64,000 bases of DNA from Alphaproteobacteria bacterium. Lineage in GTDB: Bacteria; Pseudomonadota; Alphaproteobacteria; Kiloniellales; DSM-21159. The notes under the pieces were generated by a model that saw only the letters and a list, made by a program, of their open reading frames with translations, was not told the DNA's origin and ran no database searches. The translations under genes were made by a program, and so were the position numbers. How positions within the stretch are numbered: position 1 is the first letter of the stretch; each line of letters starts with the position of its first letter. Of the stretch, positions 38,987 to 52,144 are shown one piece after another. The DNA is taken from assembly GCA_030433005.1 (NCBI GenBank), contig JAUILQ010000004.1, positions 62,001 through 126,000 on the forward strand, in the 5' to 3' direction.

Positions 38987-39265
38987 GGGGGAGGTCCGTC
39001 AGGACGGCGAGACTCCGGGCGGAGGCGCGGCGTGGCGGGAGGCGTGTCGGCGATGGAAGAGACGGCACCGTGAGGCGCGGTCGAGCGGCAGTCCAGCCAG
39101 GCCGGTCCCGACTCGCCACCCCGCGGACGCAGATGCGCTGAGCCCGGCGGCGCAGGCTGCGCGGCCGGGCGGCACGGGTGGACTGACGAGACCGGCTAGT
39201 GCTGAGGCAAGATGCTGCTGCCCGCTATCGACGACGTCGACAGCCTTCTAGGGCAAGCGGCGACC

Positions 39266-39358
39266 TTTGGGAACCGCCTGTCCCTGGTCATCCCCTGCCA
39301 CCGCGTCCTGAGCGAGGACGGCGAGTTAGGAGACTTCCCATTTCGTTCGACCGCGGGC
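39266..39358 (+). pseudogene. Fragment of an O6-methylguanine-DNA methyltransferase gene
   Basis: The ORF here encodes SLVIPCHRVLSEDGELGDF, nearly the active-site region of the Ada-like protein (SLVIPCHRVLREDGELGGF). DNA similarity to 38081-38160 is strong: CTGGTCATCCCCTGCCACCG is identical, and the following bases up to GACTTCC/GGCTTCC differ at a few sites. Similarity fades on both sides, and no upstream methyltransferase domain is present, so this cannot be functional. It is either a partial duplication of the neighbour or the last piece of a second gene. Confidence 0.65.
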
Positions 39359-39410
39359 CTCGCCCCGGCCGAAAGCGGCGACGGCGCGGTCGCTCGCCAA
39401 GCCCTGCCGT

Positions 39411-39574
39411 TCGACTCCCTCTCCGCCCTCCGGGGGGAGAGGGCCGGGGTGAGGTGGGGCCGTCGGAGCCTTCTTGCGATGGCCTGCGCGGGACGCATCG
39501 CCCCTCACCTCACCCTCCCACGGCGTGACGGCCGCGGGTCCCTCCCTCTCCCCTCCCCTGAGGGGAGCGGAGAG
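39411..39574. repeat. REP-like composite palindromic element before the gcvP 3' end
   Basis: The left arm has CCCTCTCC / GGAGAGGG (39417-39443, 11-base loop) followed by CCGGGGTGAGGTGGGG. The right arm has CCCCTCACCTCACCC and then CCCTCTCCCCTCCCCTGAGGGGAGCGGAGAG, containing CTCCCC-TGA-GGGGAG (39553-39567). Arms are inverted copies, as in the element at 19805-19991, with the same outer CTCTCC / GGAGAG and inner GGGTGA-type blocks. It also lies where a gcvP terminator would be expected. Confidence 0.6.
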
Positions 39575-39605
39575 CGCCTGTTGGAGACGGCAGCCGCCCA
39601 CCCCG

Positions 39606-42515
<2,910 letters not shown>

Positions 42516-42606
42516 CTCGTCTCTCCGTTCTGTCGCCATGCGGTCCGCCGATCGCCCCGCAGGAGGGGGGCGCCGGCGGCCCCGCGGAATCGCCCTCGCC
42601 GGCCGC

Positions 42607-42984
42607 TCAGCCGAGGCCTTCGACGAAGGACTTGTAGGCCGCCTCGTCCATCAGGCCGGACAGCTCGCCGCTGTCCGAGAGCGTCAGCTTGAAGAACCAG
42701 CCGTCGCCCTGCGGGTCGGCGTTGACCTTGGCCGGGTCGTCGACCAGCGCCTCGTTGACCGCCGTCACCTCGCCGGAGACGCCGGCGTAGACCTCGCTCG
42801 CCGCCTTGACCGATTCGACGACCGCCGCCTGCGCGCCCTTCTCGAGGCTGCTGCCGACCTCGGGCAGCTCGACGAAGACGACGTCGCCCAGCTGCTCCTG
42901 GGCGTAGGCGGTGATGCCGACCGTCGCCTTGTCGCCCTCGACGCTGATCCACTCGTGCTCGTCGGTGAAATAGAGATCCGCCAC
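42607..42984 (-). CDS. gcvH: Glycine cleavage system H protein
   Basis: Lipoyl carrier shuttling intermediates among GcvP, GcvT and the L protein. The 125-aa product starts at GTG 42984 ([12 protein letters not shown]), with GGAGG upstream, and has the lipoylated lysine in [36 protein letters not shown] and the C-terminal WFFKL are conserved. The track reads it as the tail of a 574-aa frame; the family length fixes the true extent. Confidence 0.96.
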   Translation of the reverse strand: MADLYFTDEHEWISVEGDKATVGITAYAQEQLGDVVFVELPEVGSSLEKGAQAAVVESVKAASEVYAGVSGEVTAVNEALVDDPAKVNADPQGDGWFFKLTLSDSGELSGLMDEAAYKSFVEGLG

Positions 42985-43049
42985 GCTGTCTGCCTCCGCT
43001 GTTCGCTCGTGTTTGGTGGGTCCGGGATGGTTCCGGGATGGGGATGGTC

Positions 43050-44171
43050 TCAGGATCGGTGGTAGCGGCGTTCCACGAAGGGCAGCGCCGCCGTCGTCAC
43101 GGCCACCGAGCGGCCGCGCAGCTCGGCGTTGAGCCCGACGTCGGGGCCGGCCAGGGCGGCCAGCACGTAGCCCATGGCGATCGGCCGCTCGAGGCTCGGC
43201 GAGAAGCCGCCGCTGGTGATGCGCCCGACCTTGTGGCCGGTGCCGTCGGACAGCTCGACGCCCTCGCGCAGCGGCGCGCGCCCCTCGGGCAGCAGCCCGA
43301 CGCGCCGGTGCTCGGGGCCCTCGGCGAGCTGGCGCAGGATCGTCTCGGCCCCGGGAAAGCCGCCCTCGGCGCGGCGCCGCTTGCCGATCGCCCAGGCGAG
43401 CCCCGCCTCGATCGGGCTGGTCGTCTCGTCGATGTCGTGGCCGTAGAGGCAGAGGCCGGCCTCGAGGCGCAGCGAATCGCGCGCGCCCAGGCCGGCTGCC
43501 TCGACCTCGGCCTCGCCGAGCAGCCGCTCGGCCAGCGCCTGGGCCCGGTCGGCCGGCACCGAGATCTCGAAGCCGTCCTCGCCGGTATAGCCGGAGCGCG
43601 AGAGCTGCGCCGGCACGCCGCCGAGGTCGGCCTGCCCGGCCTTCATGAAGCCGAGCTCGGCGACCGAGGGGTCGAGCCGGGCCAGCACCGCCGCCGCCTT
43701 CGGGCCCTGCAGCGCCAGCAGCGCCCGGTCCTCCAGTAGCTCGCACTCGGCGCCGCCCGGCATCGCCTGCTTCAGGCGCGCGAAGTCGGCCTGCTTGCAG
43801 GCGGCGTTGACGACCAGGAACAGGTGGTCGCCGGCGTTGGTCGTCATGAAGTCGTCGAGGATGCCGCCGGACTCGTTGGTGAAGAAGGAATAGCGGATGC
43901 GCCCCTCGGGGAGCCCCTGCGCGTCGAGCGGCGCCAGGCGCTCCAGGGCCTCCGCGGCGCCGGCGCCCGAAATCCGGACCTGGCCCATGTGCGAGACGTC
44001 GAACAGCGCTGCCGAGCGGCGGCACTGCAGGTGCTCCTTGAGGATGCCCGCCTTGTACTGCACCGGCATCTCGTAGCCGGCGAAGGGCACGAGCTTGGCG
44101 CCGAGCGCGCGGTGCAGCTCGTTGAGAGGCGTGCGGAGCAGGTCGGAAGAGCTGTCGGGTGTGCCGGCCAC
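43050..44171 (-). CDS. gcvT: Aminomethyltransferase, T protein of the glycine cleavage system
   Basis: Transfers the methylene group to tetrahydrofolate and releases ammonia. The 373-aa product from GTG 44171 ([21 protein letters not shown]) has the GcvT features [37 protein letters not shown], and a C-terminal domain with [12 protein letters not shown] and IAMGYVL. The track ORF starts inside the riboswitch (44249), so the GTG is preferred. Followed closely by gcvH and gcvP. Confidence 0.94.
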   Translation of the reverse strand: MAGTPDSSSDLLRTPLNELHRALGAKLVPFAGYEMPVQYKAGILKEHLQCRRSAALFDVSHMGQVRISGAGAAEALERLAPLDAQGLPEGRIRYSFFTNESGGILDDFMTTNAGDHLFLVVNAACKQADFARLKQAMPGGAECELLEDRALLALQGPKAAAVLARLDPSVAELGFMKAGQADLGGVPAQLSRSGYTGEDGFEISVPADRAQALAERLLGEAEVEAAGLGARDSLRLEAGLCLYGHDIDETTSPIEAGLAWAIGKRRRAEGGFPGAETILRQLAEGPEHRRVGLLPEGRAPLREGVELSDGTGHKVGRITSGGFSPSLERPIAMGYVLAALAGPDVGLNAELRGRSVAVTTAALPFVERRYHRS

Positions 44172-44235
44172 AGGGCTCGCTTTCGAACAGAAGGAAGACG
44201 GCGCAGCAGCCCGCTCGCTCGCGGAATGCGACGCG

Positions 44236-44520
44236 CCCCCTCTGTCCACGGCCCTGAGAGATTTCCCGTCGCCGGCCCGAATCGGCTGACTGGCAGCCGC
44301 CTGGTACTGGGCCGGGGCGGCTTGGCGCCACCCCTGGAAACGAACGGATTACCCCCTTCGGTGAGACGGCCCGGCAAGATGCCGGACAGCCCGCTCTCCA
44401 GAGGCGTCCAACCTACGGTCGCGGTCCCTTTTGCCTGAGAGTTTCCGGGGCGGTTGCTCCTTCGGCCCCGGGCGGCGACCCGTCCTTCGGACAGGCCGGC
44501 CCGGTGTCTCCCGCGCACGA
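44236..44520 (-). promoter_or_regulatory. Tandem glycine riboswitch upstream of gcvT
   Basis: Two aptamers are visible on the minus strand. Aptamer 1 (44520 to about 44413) has CGCGGGAGAC, GGCCGAAGGAGCAACCGCC and AAACTCTCAGGCAAAAGGGA. Aptamer 2 (about 44406 to 44236) has CTCTGGAGAGCGG, CACCGAAGGGGGTAAT, AAATCTCTCAGG and GGACAGAGGGGG. These match the glycine-riboswitch core. Aptamer 2 contains an enlarged internal hairpin. The GTG of gcvT lies 64 bases beyond. By family knowledge glycine binding turns on the cleavage operon. Confidence 0.95.
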
Positions 44521-44652
44521 CTCTGGACGCGGCTCAGAGGGTAGCGGTCTCCGCGCTTTTGTCAATTGACGACGCTTCCTGCTACAGCAGCGTGCTCCGG
44601 ATCGACGTCCAGGGGGCGCCATCCGGGCGGCGCAAGCAGAGAAGGGGCAGCG

Positions 44653-46476
<1,824 letters not shown>

Positions 46477-46507
46477 GCGGCGACCTGCGGCCGCGCGTCG
46501 GCCCGGC

Positions 46508-47089
46508 TCAGCGGTTCTGGCGGTTGTACTCCAGCTCGGCGCGGTTCAGCTCGATGCCGACGTAGAGCCGGTAGTCGGTCCCGTCCTCGCCGGGACCGAG
46601 CGGAATCCGCGGGGCGATCTCGTCGGCCAGGGCGATGCGGCTGCGGTTGCCCTCGAAGCTCGCCTCGACGTCGAAGGCCTCGCGGGTCAGGATCCGCGGC
46701 TCGGCCTCGTTGGTGGCGACCGCCACGAAGTAGCTGAAGGCGACGCGGTTCTCGCCGGTGTCGGCGGCCAGGCGCCGCAGCGCCGGGCCGCGCTCGATCT
46801 CGAAGGTGATCAGCAGCTCGCTCTCGATCACCGTGTCCTCGTCCTCGTACTCGCAGACCTGGGTGGCCTCGCGCACGCGGGCCTGGAAGACCACGTCGGT
46901 CAGGTCGCGGCCGCTGCCGTCGAAGCGCGTCAGGGTCGCGGTGTCGCCGGGCAGCAGCGTCGGCGGGCAGGGCGGCGGCGGGGCGTCCTCGCCGAACATC
47001 GAGCAGCCGCCGAGAGTCAGGACCGCCAGCAGCAACGCTGCGGCACGGGTCGCACTCGTCGCCGCCTGCCCAGGTTCGGCTGCCGCCAT
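46508..47089 (-). CDS. Small lipoprotein of unknown function
   Basis: A 193-aa product with a lipoprotein signal: hydrophobic AALLLAVLTL then the lipobox LGGC (acylation at about C29), and a Pro-rich linker (APPPPCPP). The mature part (LPGDTATLTRFDGSGRDLTDVVFQARV...) looks beta-rich and has two further cysteines. Probably anchored to a membrane on the periplasmic side. I do not recognise a family. Convergent with recQ. Confidence 0.75.
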   Translation of the reverse strand: MAAAEPGQAATSATRAAALLLAVLTLGGCSMFGEDAPPPPCPPTLLPGDTATLTRFDGSGRDLTDVVFQARVREATQVCEYEDEDTVIESELLITFEIERGPALRRLAADTGENRVAFSYFVAVATNEAEPRILTREAFDVEASFEGNRSRIALADEIAPRIPLGPGEDGTDYRLYVGIELNRAELEYNRQNR

Positions 47090-47099
47090 CTCTCAATTT

Positions 47100-47130
47100 C
47101 CCTTTACGCGTGACTATATTAGGGTGCGGC
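47100..47130. promoter_or_regulatory. AT-rich core in the divergent lipoprotein-ispH interval
   Basis: CTATATTAG within otherwise GC-rich DNA, with a TTTACG-like box, is the only AT-rich patch in this 171-base divergent gap. It could hold -10 elements for the lipoprotein gene (TAATAT on the minus strand) or for ispH. No good -35 pairing was found for either. Confidence 0.25.
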
Positions 47131-47260
47131 GCAGCAGTCGGCGCCGGCGCGGCACTCTAGGAGAGGGCCACCGGGGCCACAAGACCGCAAGGGCCGCGGA
47201 CGGCGGCGGCTCCCGACGGGAGCGGCCGCCGCGGCGCGGCCGGAAAGGCAAGGAATCCTG

Positions 47261-48220
47261 ATGACTCGCGAGCAGATGACGATCGTCGTGGCCAATCCCC
47301 GGGGCTTCTGCGCCGGCGTGGTCCGCGCGATCGACATCGTCGAACGGGCGCTGAAGAAGTTCGGCCCGCCGGTCTACGTCCGCCACGAGATCGTGCACAA
47401 CCGCTTCGTCGTCGAGTCGCTCGAGGCCAAGGGGGCGATCTTCGTCGACGAGCTGGACGAGGTGCCGGACGACGTCCCGGTGATCTTCTCGGCGCACGGC
47501 GTGCCGAAGTCGGTGCCGCAGGAAGCCGAGTCGCGCAAGATGCTCTACGTCGACGCGACCTGCCCGCTGGTCAGCAAGGTGCACCGCGAGGCCGAGCGCC
47601 ACCACAAGGACGGCCTGCAGATCGTCATGATCGGGCACCGCGGCCATCCCGAGGTGATCGGCACGCTGGGCCAGCTGCCGGAGGGCTCGATCCTGCTGGT
47701 CGAGGGACCCGAGGAGGTCGAGACCCTGCAGGTCCGCGATCCCGAGCGCCTGGCCTACGTCACCCAGACGACGCTGTCGGTCGACGAGACCGCCGACGTC
47801 GTCGAGGCGCTGCAGCGGCGCTTCCCGAAGATCCGCACGCCGCGCAAGGAAGACATCTGCTACGCCACGACCAACCGCCAGCAGGCGGTCAAGGACATCG
47901 CCGAGACCTGCGAGGCGCTGCTGGTCGTCGGCGCGCCGAACTCCTCGAACTCGCGGCGCCTGGTCGAGGTCGCGCAGAAGCTCGGCTGCCCCTTCGCGGC
48001 CCTGGTGCAGCGCGCCACCGAGATCCCCTGGGACGCGCTTGAGGGCAAGACCCGGATCGGCCTGACCGCCGGCGCCTCGGCGCCCGAGGTCCTGGTCCAG
48101 GAGGTCATCGACGCCTTCCGCACGCGCTACGACGTGACCATCGAGTACTCGACCACGCCCGACGAGGACGTGACCTTCAAGCTGCCGCGCATCGTCGCCG
48201 ACGTCACCGCGGCGGCCTGA
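47261..48220 (+). CDS. ispH: 4-hydroxy-3-methylbut-2-enyl diphosphate reductase
   Basis: Last step of the MEP pathway, making IPP and DMAPP for isoprenoids such as the ubiquinone tail. The 319-aa [4Fe-4S] enzyme has the three cluster cysteines in [17 protein letters not shown] and [11 protein letters not shown], plus [25 protein letters not shown] and APNSSNS. It starts [10 protein letters not shown]. Runs into thrB and rnhA on the same strand, a frequent alphaproteobacterial order. Confidence 0.98.
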   Translation: MTREQMTIVVANPRGFCAGVVRAIDIVERALKKFGPPVYVRHEIVHNRFVVESLEAKGAIFVDELDEVPDDVPVIFSAHGVPKSVPQEAESRKMLYVDATCPLVSKVHREAERHHKDGLQIVMIGHRGHPEVIGTLGQLPEGSILLVEGPEEVETLQVRDPERLAYVTQTTLSVDETADVVEALQRRFPKIRTPRKEDICYATTNRQQAVKDIAETCEALLVVGAPNSSNSRRLVEVAQKLGCPFAALVQRATEIPWDALEGKTRIGLTAGASAPEVLVQEVIDAFRTRYDVTIEYSTTPDEDVTFKLPRIVADVTAAA

Positions 48221-48326
48221 GGCCGCCCGCTCCCCTCGCCCCGGCTCCTCGCCCCGGCCGGCCGTCGCGGCCTGCCGGGCGCAGCGGCACTTTCTCGGCC
48301 GCGGCATTTCCGCTAAGAGCGGCGCC

Positions 48327-49289
48327 ATGGCCGTCTACACCGACGTTTCCGACAGCGACCTGCGCGCCTTCCTTGCCGGCTACGGGCTGGGCGAGGTGCT
48401 GACCTTCAAGGGCATCGCCGAGGGCGTCGAGAACTCCAACTTCCTGCTCGGCACCAGCTCCGGCAACTACGTGCTGACGCTCTACGAGAAGCGCGTCCAC
48501 CGCGAGGACCTGCCGTTCTTCCTGGGGCTGATGGAGCACCTGGCCAGCCGCGGCATCGCCTGCCCGCTGCCGGTCAAGGCCGCGGACGGCACGGTGCTGC
48601 ACGAGCTCGGCGGCCGGCCGGCCGCGGTCTTCACCTTCCTCGAGGGACTCTGGCCGCGCCGCGTGCATCCCTTCCACTGCCAGGAGCTCGGCGCCCAGCT
48701 GGCGCGCCTGCACCGTGCCGGCAGCGACTTCGCGCTGCGCCGCCCCAACGCCCTGTCGGTCGGCGCCTGGCGGCCGCTCTACGAGGCCTGCGAGGGTCGC
48801 GCCGACGACGTCTGCGCGGGCCTGGCCGCCGGCCTGGAGCGCGAGCTCGACAGCCTGGAGGCGACCTGGCCGCGCGACCTGCCGGAGGGCGTGATCCACG
48901 CCGACCTGTTCCCGGACAACGTCTTCTTCCGCGACGAGCGGCTGACCGGGTTGATCGACTTCTACTTCGCCTGCAACGACTTCCTGGCCTACGACCTGGC
49001 GATCTGCCTGAACGCCTGGTGCTTCGAGCCGGACGGCGCCTTCAACGCGACCAAGGCGCGCCACCTGCTGCAGAGCTACGGCCGCGAGCGCGCGGTCCGG
49101 CCGGAGGAGCTGGAAGCCCTGCCGATCCTGGCCCGCGGCGCCGCGCTGCGCTTCCTGCTGACCCGGCTCTACGACTGGCTGAACTGCCCCGCGGACGCCT
49201 TCGTCACCCCGAAGGATCCGCTGGAGTACTGGCATAAGCTGCGCTTCCACCAGGAGGTGCGGGGCCCCGGCGCCTATGGGCTGACCTGA
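48327..49289 (+). CDS. thrB: Homoserine kinase of the APH-fold (ThrB2) type
   Basis: Phosphorylates homoserine for threonine synthesis by ThrC, whose gene is at 57145-58560. The 320-aa product has the kinase-like fold with GVENSNFLL near the N-terminus, the catalytic loop [12 protein letters not shown] and metal-binding [10 protein letters not shown]. This is the type common in alphaproteobacteria, unrelated to the GHMP-type ThrB of E. coli. Lies between ispH and rnhA. Confidence 0.94.
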   Translation: MAVYTDVSDSDLRAFLAGYGLGEVLTFKGIAEGVENSNFLLGTSSGNYVLTLYEKRVHREDLPFFLGLMEHLASRGIACPLPVKAADGTVLHELGGRPAAVFTFLEGLWPRRVHPFHCQELGAQLARLHRAGSDFALRRPNALSVGAWRPLYEACEGRADDVCAGLAAGLERELDSLEATWPRDLPEGVIHADLFPDNVFFRDERLTGLIDFYFACNDFLAYDLAICLNAWCFEPDGAFNATKARHLLQSYGRERAVRPEELEALPILARGAALRFLLTRLYDWLNCPADAFVTPKDPLEYWHKLRFHQEVRGPGAYGLT

Positions 49290-49324
49290 GCCGCCCGCTT
49301 CCCGAAACGGAGACCCCGACAGGC

Positions 49325-49801
49325 GTGACCGAGAGTTCCCCGACCCAGACCCGCGCCGGCGACGGCGCGGCGGCCGACCGCATCGAGATCTTCACCGACG
49401 GCGCCTGCAGCGGCAATCCCGGCCCTGGCGGCTGGGGCGCGATCCTGCGCTTCCGGGGCAGCGAGAAGGAGCTGTCCGGAGGCGAGCGCCAGACCACCAA
49501 CAACCGCATGGAGATGATGGCGGCGATCTCGGCGCTCGAGGCGCTGAAGCGGCCGAGCCGGGTCGAGCTGTGGACCGACAGCACCTACCTGCGCGACGGC
49601 ATCACCAAGTGGATCCACGCCTGGCGCCGGCGCGGCTGGAAGACCGCCGACAAGAAGCCGGTGAAGAACCAGGACCTCTGGGAGCGCCTCGACGCCGCGC
49701 TCAAGCCGCACGACGTGGCGATCCACTGGGTGCGCGGCCACGACGGTCATCCGGAGAACGAGCGCGCCGACCGTCTCGCCGTCGACGCCATCCCGCGCTG
49801 A
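49325..49801 (+). CDS. rnhA: Ribonuclease HI
   Basis: Cuts the RNA strand of RNA-DNA hybrids. The 158-aa product from GTG 49325 has [44 protein letters not shown] and [11 protein letters not shown], placing the DEDD catalytic residues. Residues 1-18 are a short extension before the domain. Ends convergent with the next gene. Confidence 0.97.
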   Translation: MTESSPTQTRAGDGAAADRIEIFTDGACSGNPGPGGWGAILRFRGSEKELSGGERQTTNNRMEMMAAISALEALKRPSRVELWTDSTYLRDGITKWIHAWRRRGWKTADKKPVKNQDLWERLDAALKPHDVAIHWVRGHDGHPENERADRLAVDAIPR

Positions 49802-49832
49802 CCCGGCCCGCCCGCAGCGCTCCGGCCGCGGC

Positions 49833-51308
49833 TCAGTCGGCCGGCTGGTTGCGGGCGCTCAGCCCCAGCGACTCGGCCGTGCGCTCGGGGGTCAGGACGA
49901 GCATGCCGAGCGCGATCAGCGGCACCGGCTGGCCCGGCTGCGCGCGCACCACCAGGCGTCCGGGGTCGGTCAGGAACTCCTGCACCGCGACGCCGAAGTC
50001 CCGCGGCAGCTGGCCCTGGCGCAGCGCCTCGGCGACCCGGAAGGCGGCGACCTGGCGCAGCTGGCGGGCGGTCATGCCCTGGGCGGCGGCCGGCCCTTCG
50101 AGCAGCGTGTCGAGCCCACCCTCGTCGACCAGCGTCAGGCTCGCCGCGCCGAGACGACTGCGCAGCAGGGCCGGCACGACCAGGTCGGGCGCGCCGACGA
50201 GGTCGAGCGGCTTCAGGCCGTCGAGCAGGGCCGTCGCCTCGAGCCAGGCGGCCTCCGGCAGCTCGGCGCGCAGCGTCTCCACCTCGAATTGGCCGGTGCC
50301 GGCGGTCCGGGTCCGCAGCTCGACGCGGAAGCCCGCGGGATAGCCGGCCTCGCGGATCGGCTCCCAGAAGCCGGCGAAGACCGGCTCCGGCAGCTCGAAA
50401 TGCAGGCCCTCCACGGTCAGCTCCTGGCGCAGCTCGCCGGAGTCGGGCCGCACCTCCATGTCCAGGCTGGCGACGCGGACGCGGCGCTCCGGATCGCGCA
50501 GGGAGGCCTCCTCGAGACGCAGCGCCTCCAGCACCACGCGCGCCGGCATCAGGCGGCCGGCCAACCCCGAGGCCAGCAGTGTCAGGTCGAGCCGGCGCAG
50601 CCCGCCGCGCGCGACGTCGCCGGCCAAGCCCTCCGGCCCGGCGAGAGTCAGCCTCTCGAAGCGCAGGCTGTCCAGCAGGCCGCTGTCGAGCGCGTCCAGC
50701 GACAGCTCGGCGACCTCGAGCTTCGGCGCGGCGGCCGCGGCCGCGGCGCCGCCGGCTTCAGCCGGGGCATCGCCGCCGGTGTCGGCGCCGGCGGTTGGCT
50801 CGCCGGCCGGCGGATAGACAGCCGTCGGTTCGTAGGACAGCAGGCCGAACTCGGCCGAGCGCAGCGCGATCCGGCGCGACCAGGCGATCGGCCCGCGCAT
50901 GACGCTGTCGTCGACGACCAGGTCCTCGGCCTCCGCCCGCTCGGCGCGCAGCGTGCCGTAGGGCGTCGCCACGACCAGGCCGCGCGCCGAGGCGTCGTCG
51001 ATGCGGAAGCCGTCGCCGCCTTCCGAGGCGAGCCCGTCCGCGACCAGCTCCTCCACGGTCACGCTGAAGGGCGTCGTGTGGTTCGGGGCCGAGATCGACA
51101 GCCCCTCGACGGTGCCGCTCGAGGTGAAGGCGCCGATCGCGAGCGACCCGTAGGTCACGCTCGCCCCCGGGCCGAGCGCGGCCTGCAGCTGGGCCAGCGA
51201 ATTCGACCAGTTGCTCTCGATCCTGTCGCGCAGCACGAGATAGCCGGCGAGCGCCACGGCGCCGGCGACGAGCGCCGCCACGCCGATGGCCGTCAGCCTT
51301 CTGCGCAT
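49833..51308 (-). CDS. Membrane-anchored envelope protein of unknown function
   Basis: A 491-aa protein with one N-terminal hydrophobic anchor (about residues 8-26, AIGVAALVAGAVALAGYLVL) and a long, probably periplasmic body of alternating short beta-like segments (YGSLAIGAFTSSGTVEGLSISAPNHTTPFSVTVEELVADG). An Ala/Gly-rich linker interrupts it near 165-195. The repeated -LxVxxLxLxxL- organisation recalls AsmA-like or DUF945-like proteins, but no clear family motif is seen. The gene is opposite to rnhA and in line with the peroxiredoxin gene. Confidence 0.75.
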   Translation of the reverse strand: MRRRLTAIGVAALVAGAVALAGYLVLRDRIESNWSNSLAQLQAALGPGASVTYGSLAIGAFTSSGTVEGLSISAPNHTTPFSVTVEELVADGLASEGGDGFRIDDASARGLVVATPYGTLRAERAEAEDLVVDDSVMRGPIAWSRRIALRSAEFGLLSYEPTAVYPPAGEPTAGADTGGDAPAEAGGAAAAAAAPKLEVAELSLDALDSGLLDSLRFERLTLAGPEGLAGDVARGGLRRLDLTLLASGLAGRLMPARVVLEALRLEEASLRDPERRVRVASLDMEVRPDSGELRQELTVEGLHFELPEPVFAGFWEPIREAGYPAGFRVELRTRTAGTGQFEVETLRAELPEAAWLEATALLDGLKPLDLVGAPDLVVPALLRSRLGAASLTLVDEGGLDTLLEGPAAAQGMTARQLRQVAAFRVAEALRQGQLPRDFGVAVQEFLTDPGRLVVRAQPGQPVPLIALGMLVLTPERTAESLGLSARNQPAD

Positions 51309-51465
51309 TCCGGCGCGCCTCCCCGCTACTGCCGATCCCCGCTTGCGGTCACCTTAGAGCAATAGTTGCAGGCCCGAAAGCGAGCGCTCCGCATCGCAGG
51401 ATCCCAAATCCACGCAAATCAAGGGCTTGCAGGCGGTCGGCGGGCAGGCCGGGGCCGCAACGAGA

Positions 51466-51490
51466 GACGGCGGCCGCGAGGGCCGCCGTC
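51466..51490 (-). terminator. Hairpin terminator after the peroxiredoxin gene
   Basis: GACGGCGGCC and GGCCGCCGTC form a ten-pair stem around a five-base loop, 22 bases past the stop of the minus-strand peroxiredoxin gene, followed on that strand by TCTCGTTG. Confidence 0.7.
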
Positions 51491-51512
51491 GAAACCCGGC
51501 CGGATCGCCGGC

Positions 51513-51995
51513 TCACAGGACGTTGAGGACCGCCTCGGCGCTCGAGACCTCGAAGGCGCCCGGCTGCTCGACGTGCAGGGCCTTCACCTCGCCGTCGTCG
51601 ACGACCATGGCGTAGCGCTGCGAGCGCTTGCCCATGCCGAAGCCCGAGGCGTCGAACGACAGGCCGATGGCATCGCTGAACTCGGCATTGCCGTCGGCGA
51701 GCATCAGCACCTTCTCGCCGGCGCCCTGGTCGCGGCCCCAGGCGTCCATCACGAAGGCGTCGTTGACCGAGACGCAGGCGATGGTGTCGACGCCCTTGGC
51801 GCGGATCTCGTCGGCCTTGTGGATGAAGCCGGGCAGGTGCTTGGCCGAGCAGGTCGGCGTGAAGGCGCCGGGCAGGGCGAAGACCACGACCTTCTTGCCG
51901 CCGAACAGCTCTTCGGTGGTGATCTCCTGGATGCCGTCGCTGGTCTTCATCTTGAGCTTGGCGTTCGGAATCTTGTCGCCGACCTTGATCGTCAT
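51513..51995 (-). CDS. Peroxiredoxin (Prx5/AhpE-like thiol peroxidase)
   Basis: Reduces hydrogen peroxide and organic peroxides through a peroxidatic cysteine. The 160-aa product shows the active-site motif VVVFALPGAFTPTCS (C49), VNDAFVMDAWG and GFGMGKRSQRYAMVVDDGEV. The start MTIKVGDKIP has GGGGAAG upstream; the track ORF extends 145 codons too far. The second Cys (TIACVSVND) could act as resolving residue. Most Prx5-type bacterial proteins use glutaredoxin or thioredoxin; trxA is in this window. Confidence 0.95.
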   Translation of the reverse strand: MTIKVGDKIPNAKLKMKTSDGIQEITTEELFGGKKVVVFALPGAFTPTCSAKHLPGFIHKADEIRAKGVDTIACVSVNDAFVMDAWGRDQGAGEKVLMLADGNAEFSDAIGLSFDASGFGMGKRSQRYAMVVDDGEVKALHVEQPGAFEVSSAEAVLNVL

Positions 51996-52144
51996 GGTGC
52001 TTCCCCTTCTTCGTTCCGCGCAGTTTCGTCCTGCGCTGCGGTGATCGCTCGCGGCGCGCCGCGATGCGCGCACGCCCGCCAGACACATAAGCCGTCGGCC
52101 GGCCGCAGCCAAGCCGCGCGTGGGGCGAGCGCCCGGGGCGGCAG

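Larger units (their letters stand above)
38987..39605. other. 619-base gap without an intact gene: hairpin, methyltransferase remnant, palindromic repeat
   Basis: No complete gene is convincing here; track ORFs are short or shadows. From left to right I see a bulged hairpin at 39142-39170 (GCCCGGC / GCCGGGC outside, GCGCA / TGCGC inside), a 90-bp remnant of a DNA methyltransferase gene (39266-39358), and a REP-like palindromic element (39411-39574) reaching nearly to the gcvP stop. The area looks like a decayed stretch. Confidence 0.6.

Noticed and set aside
44172-44249. In-frame upstream extension of gcvT from the track ORF (start 44249)
   Set aside because: It begins inside the second glycine aptamer; GTG 44171 lies after the riboswitch and gives normal GcvT length.
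44566-44652. Extended recQ start at 44566
   Set aside because: The 29 extra residues lack family similarity; ATG 44653 has a ribosome-binding site and starts at the conserved region.
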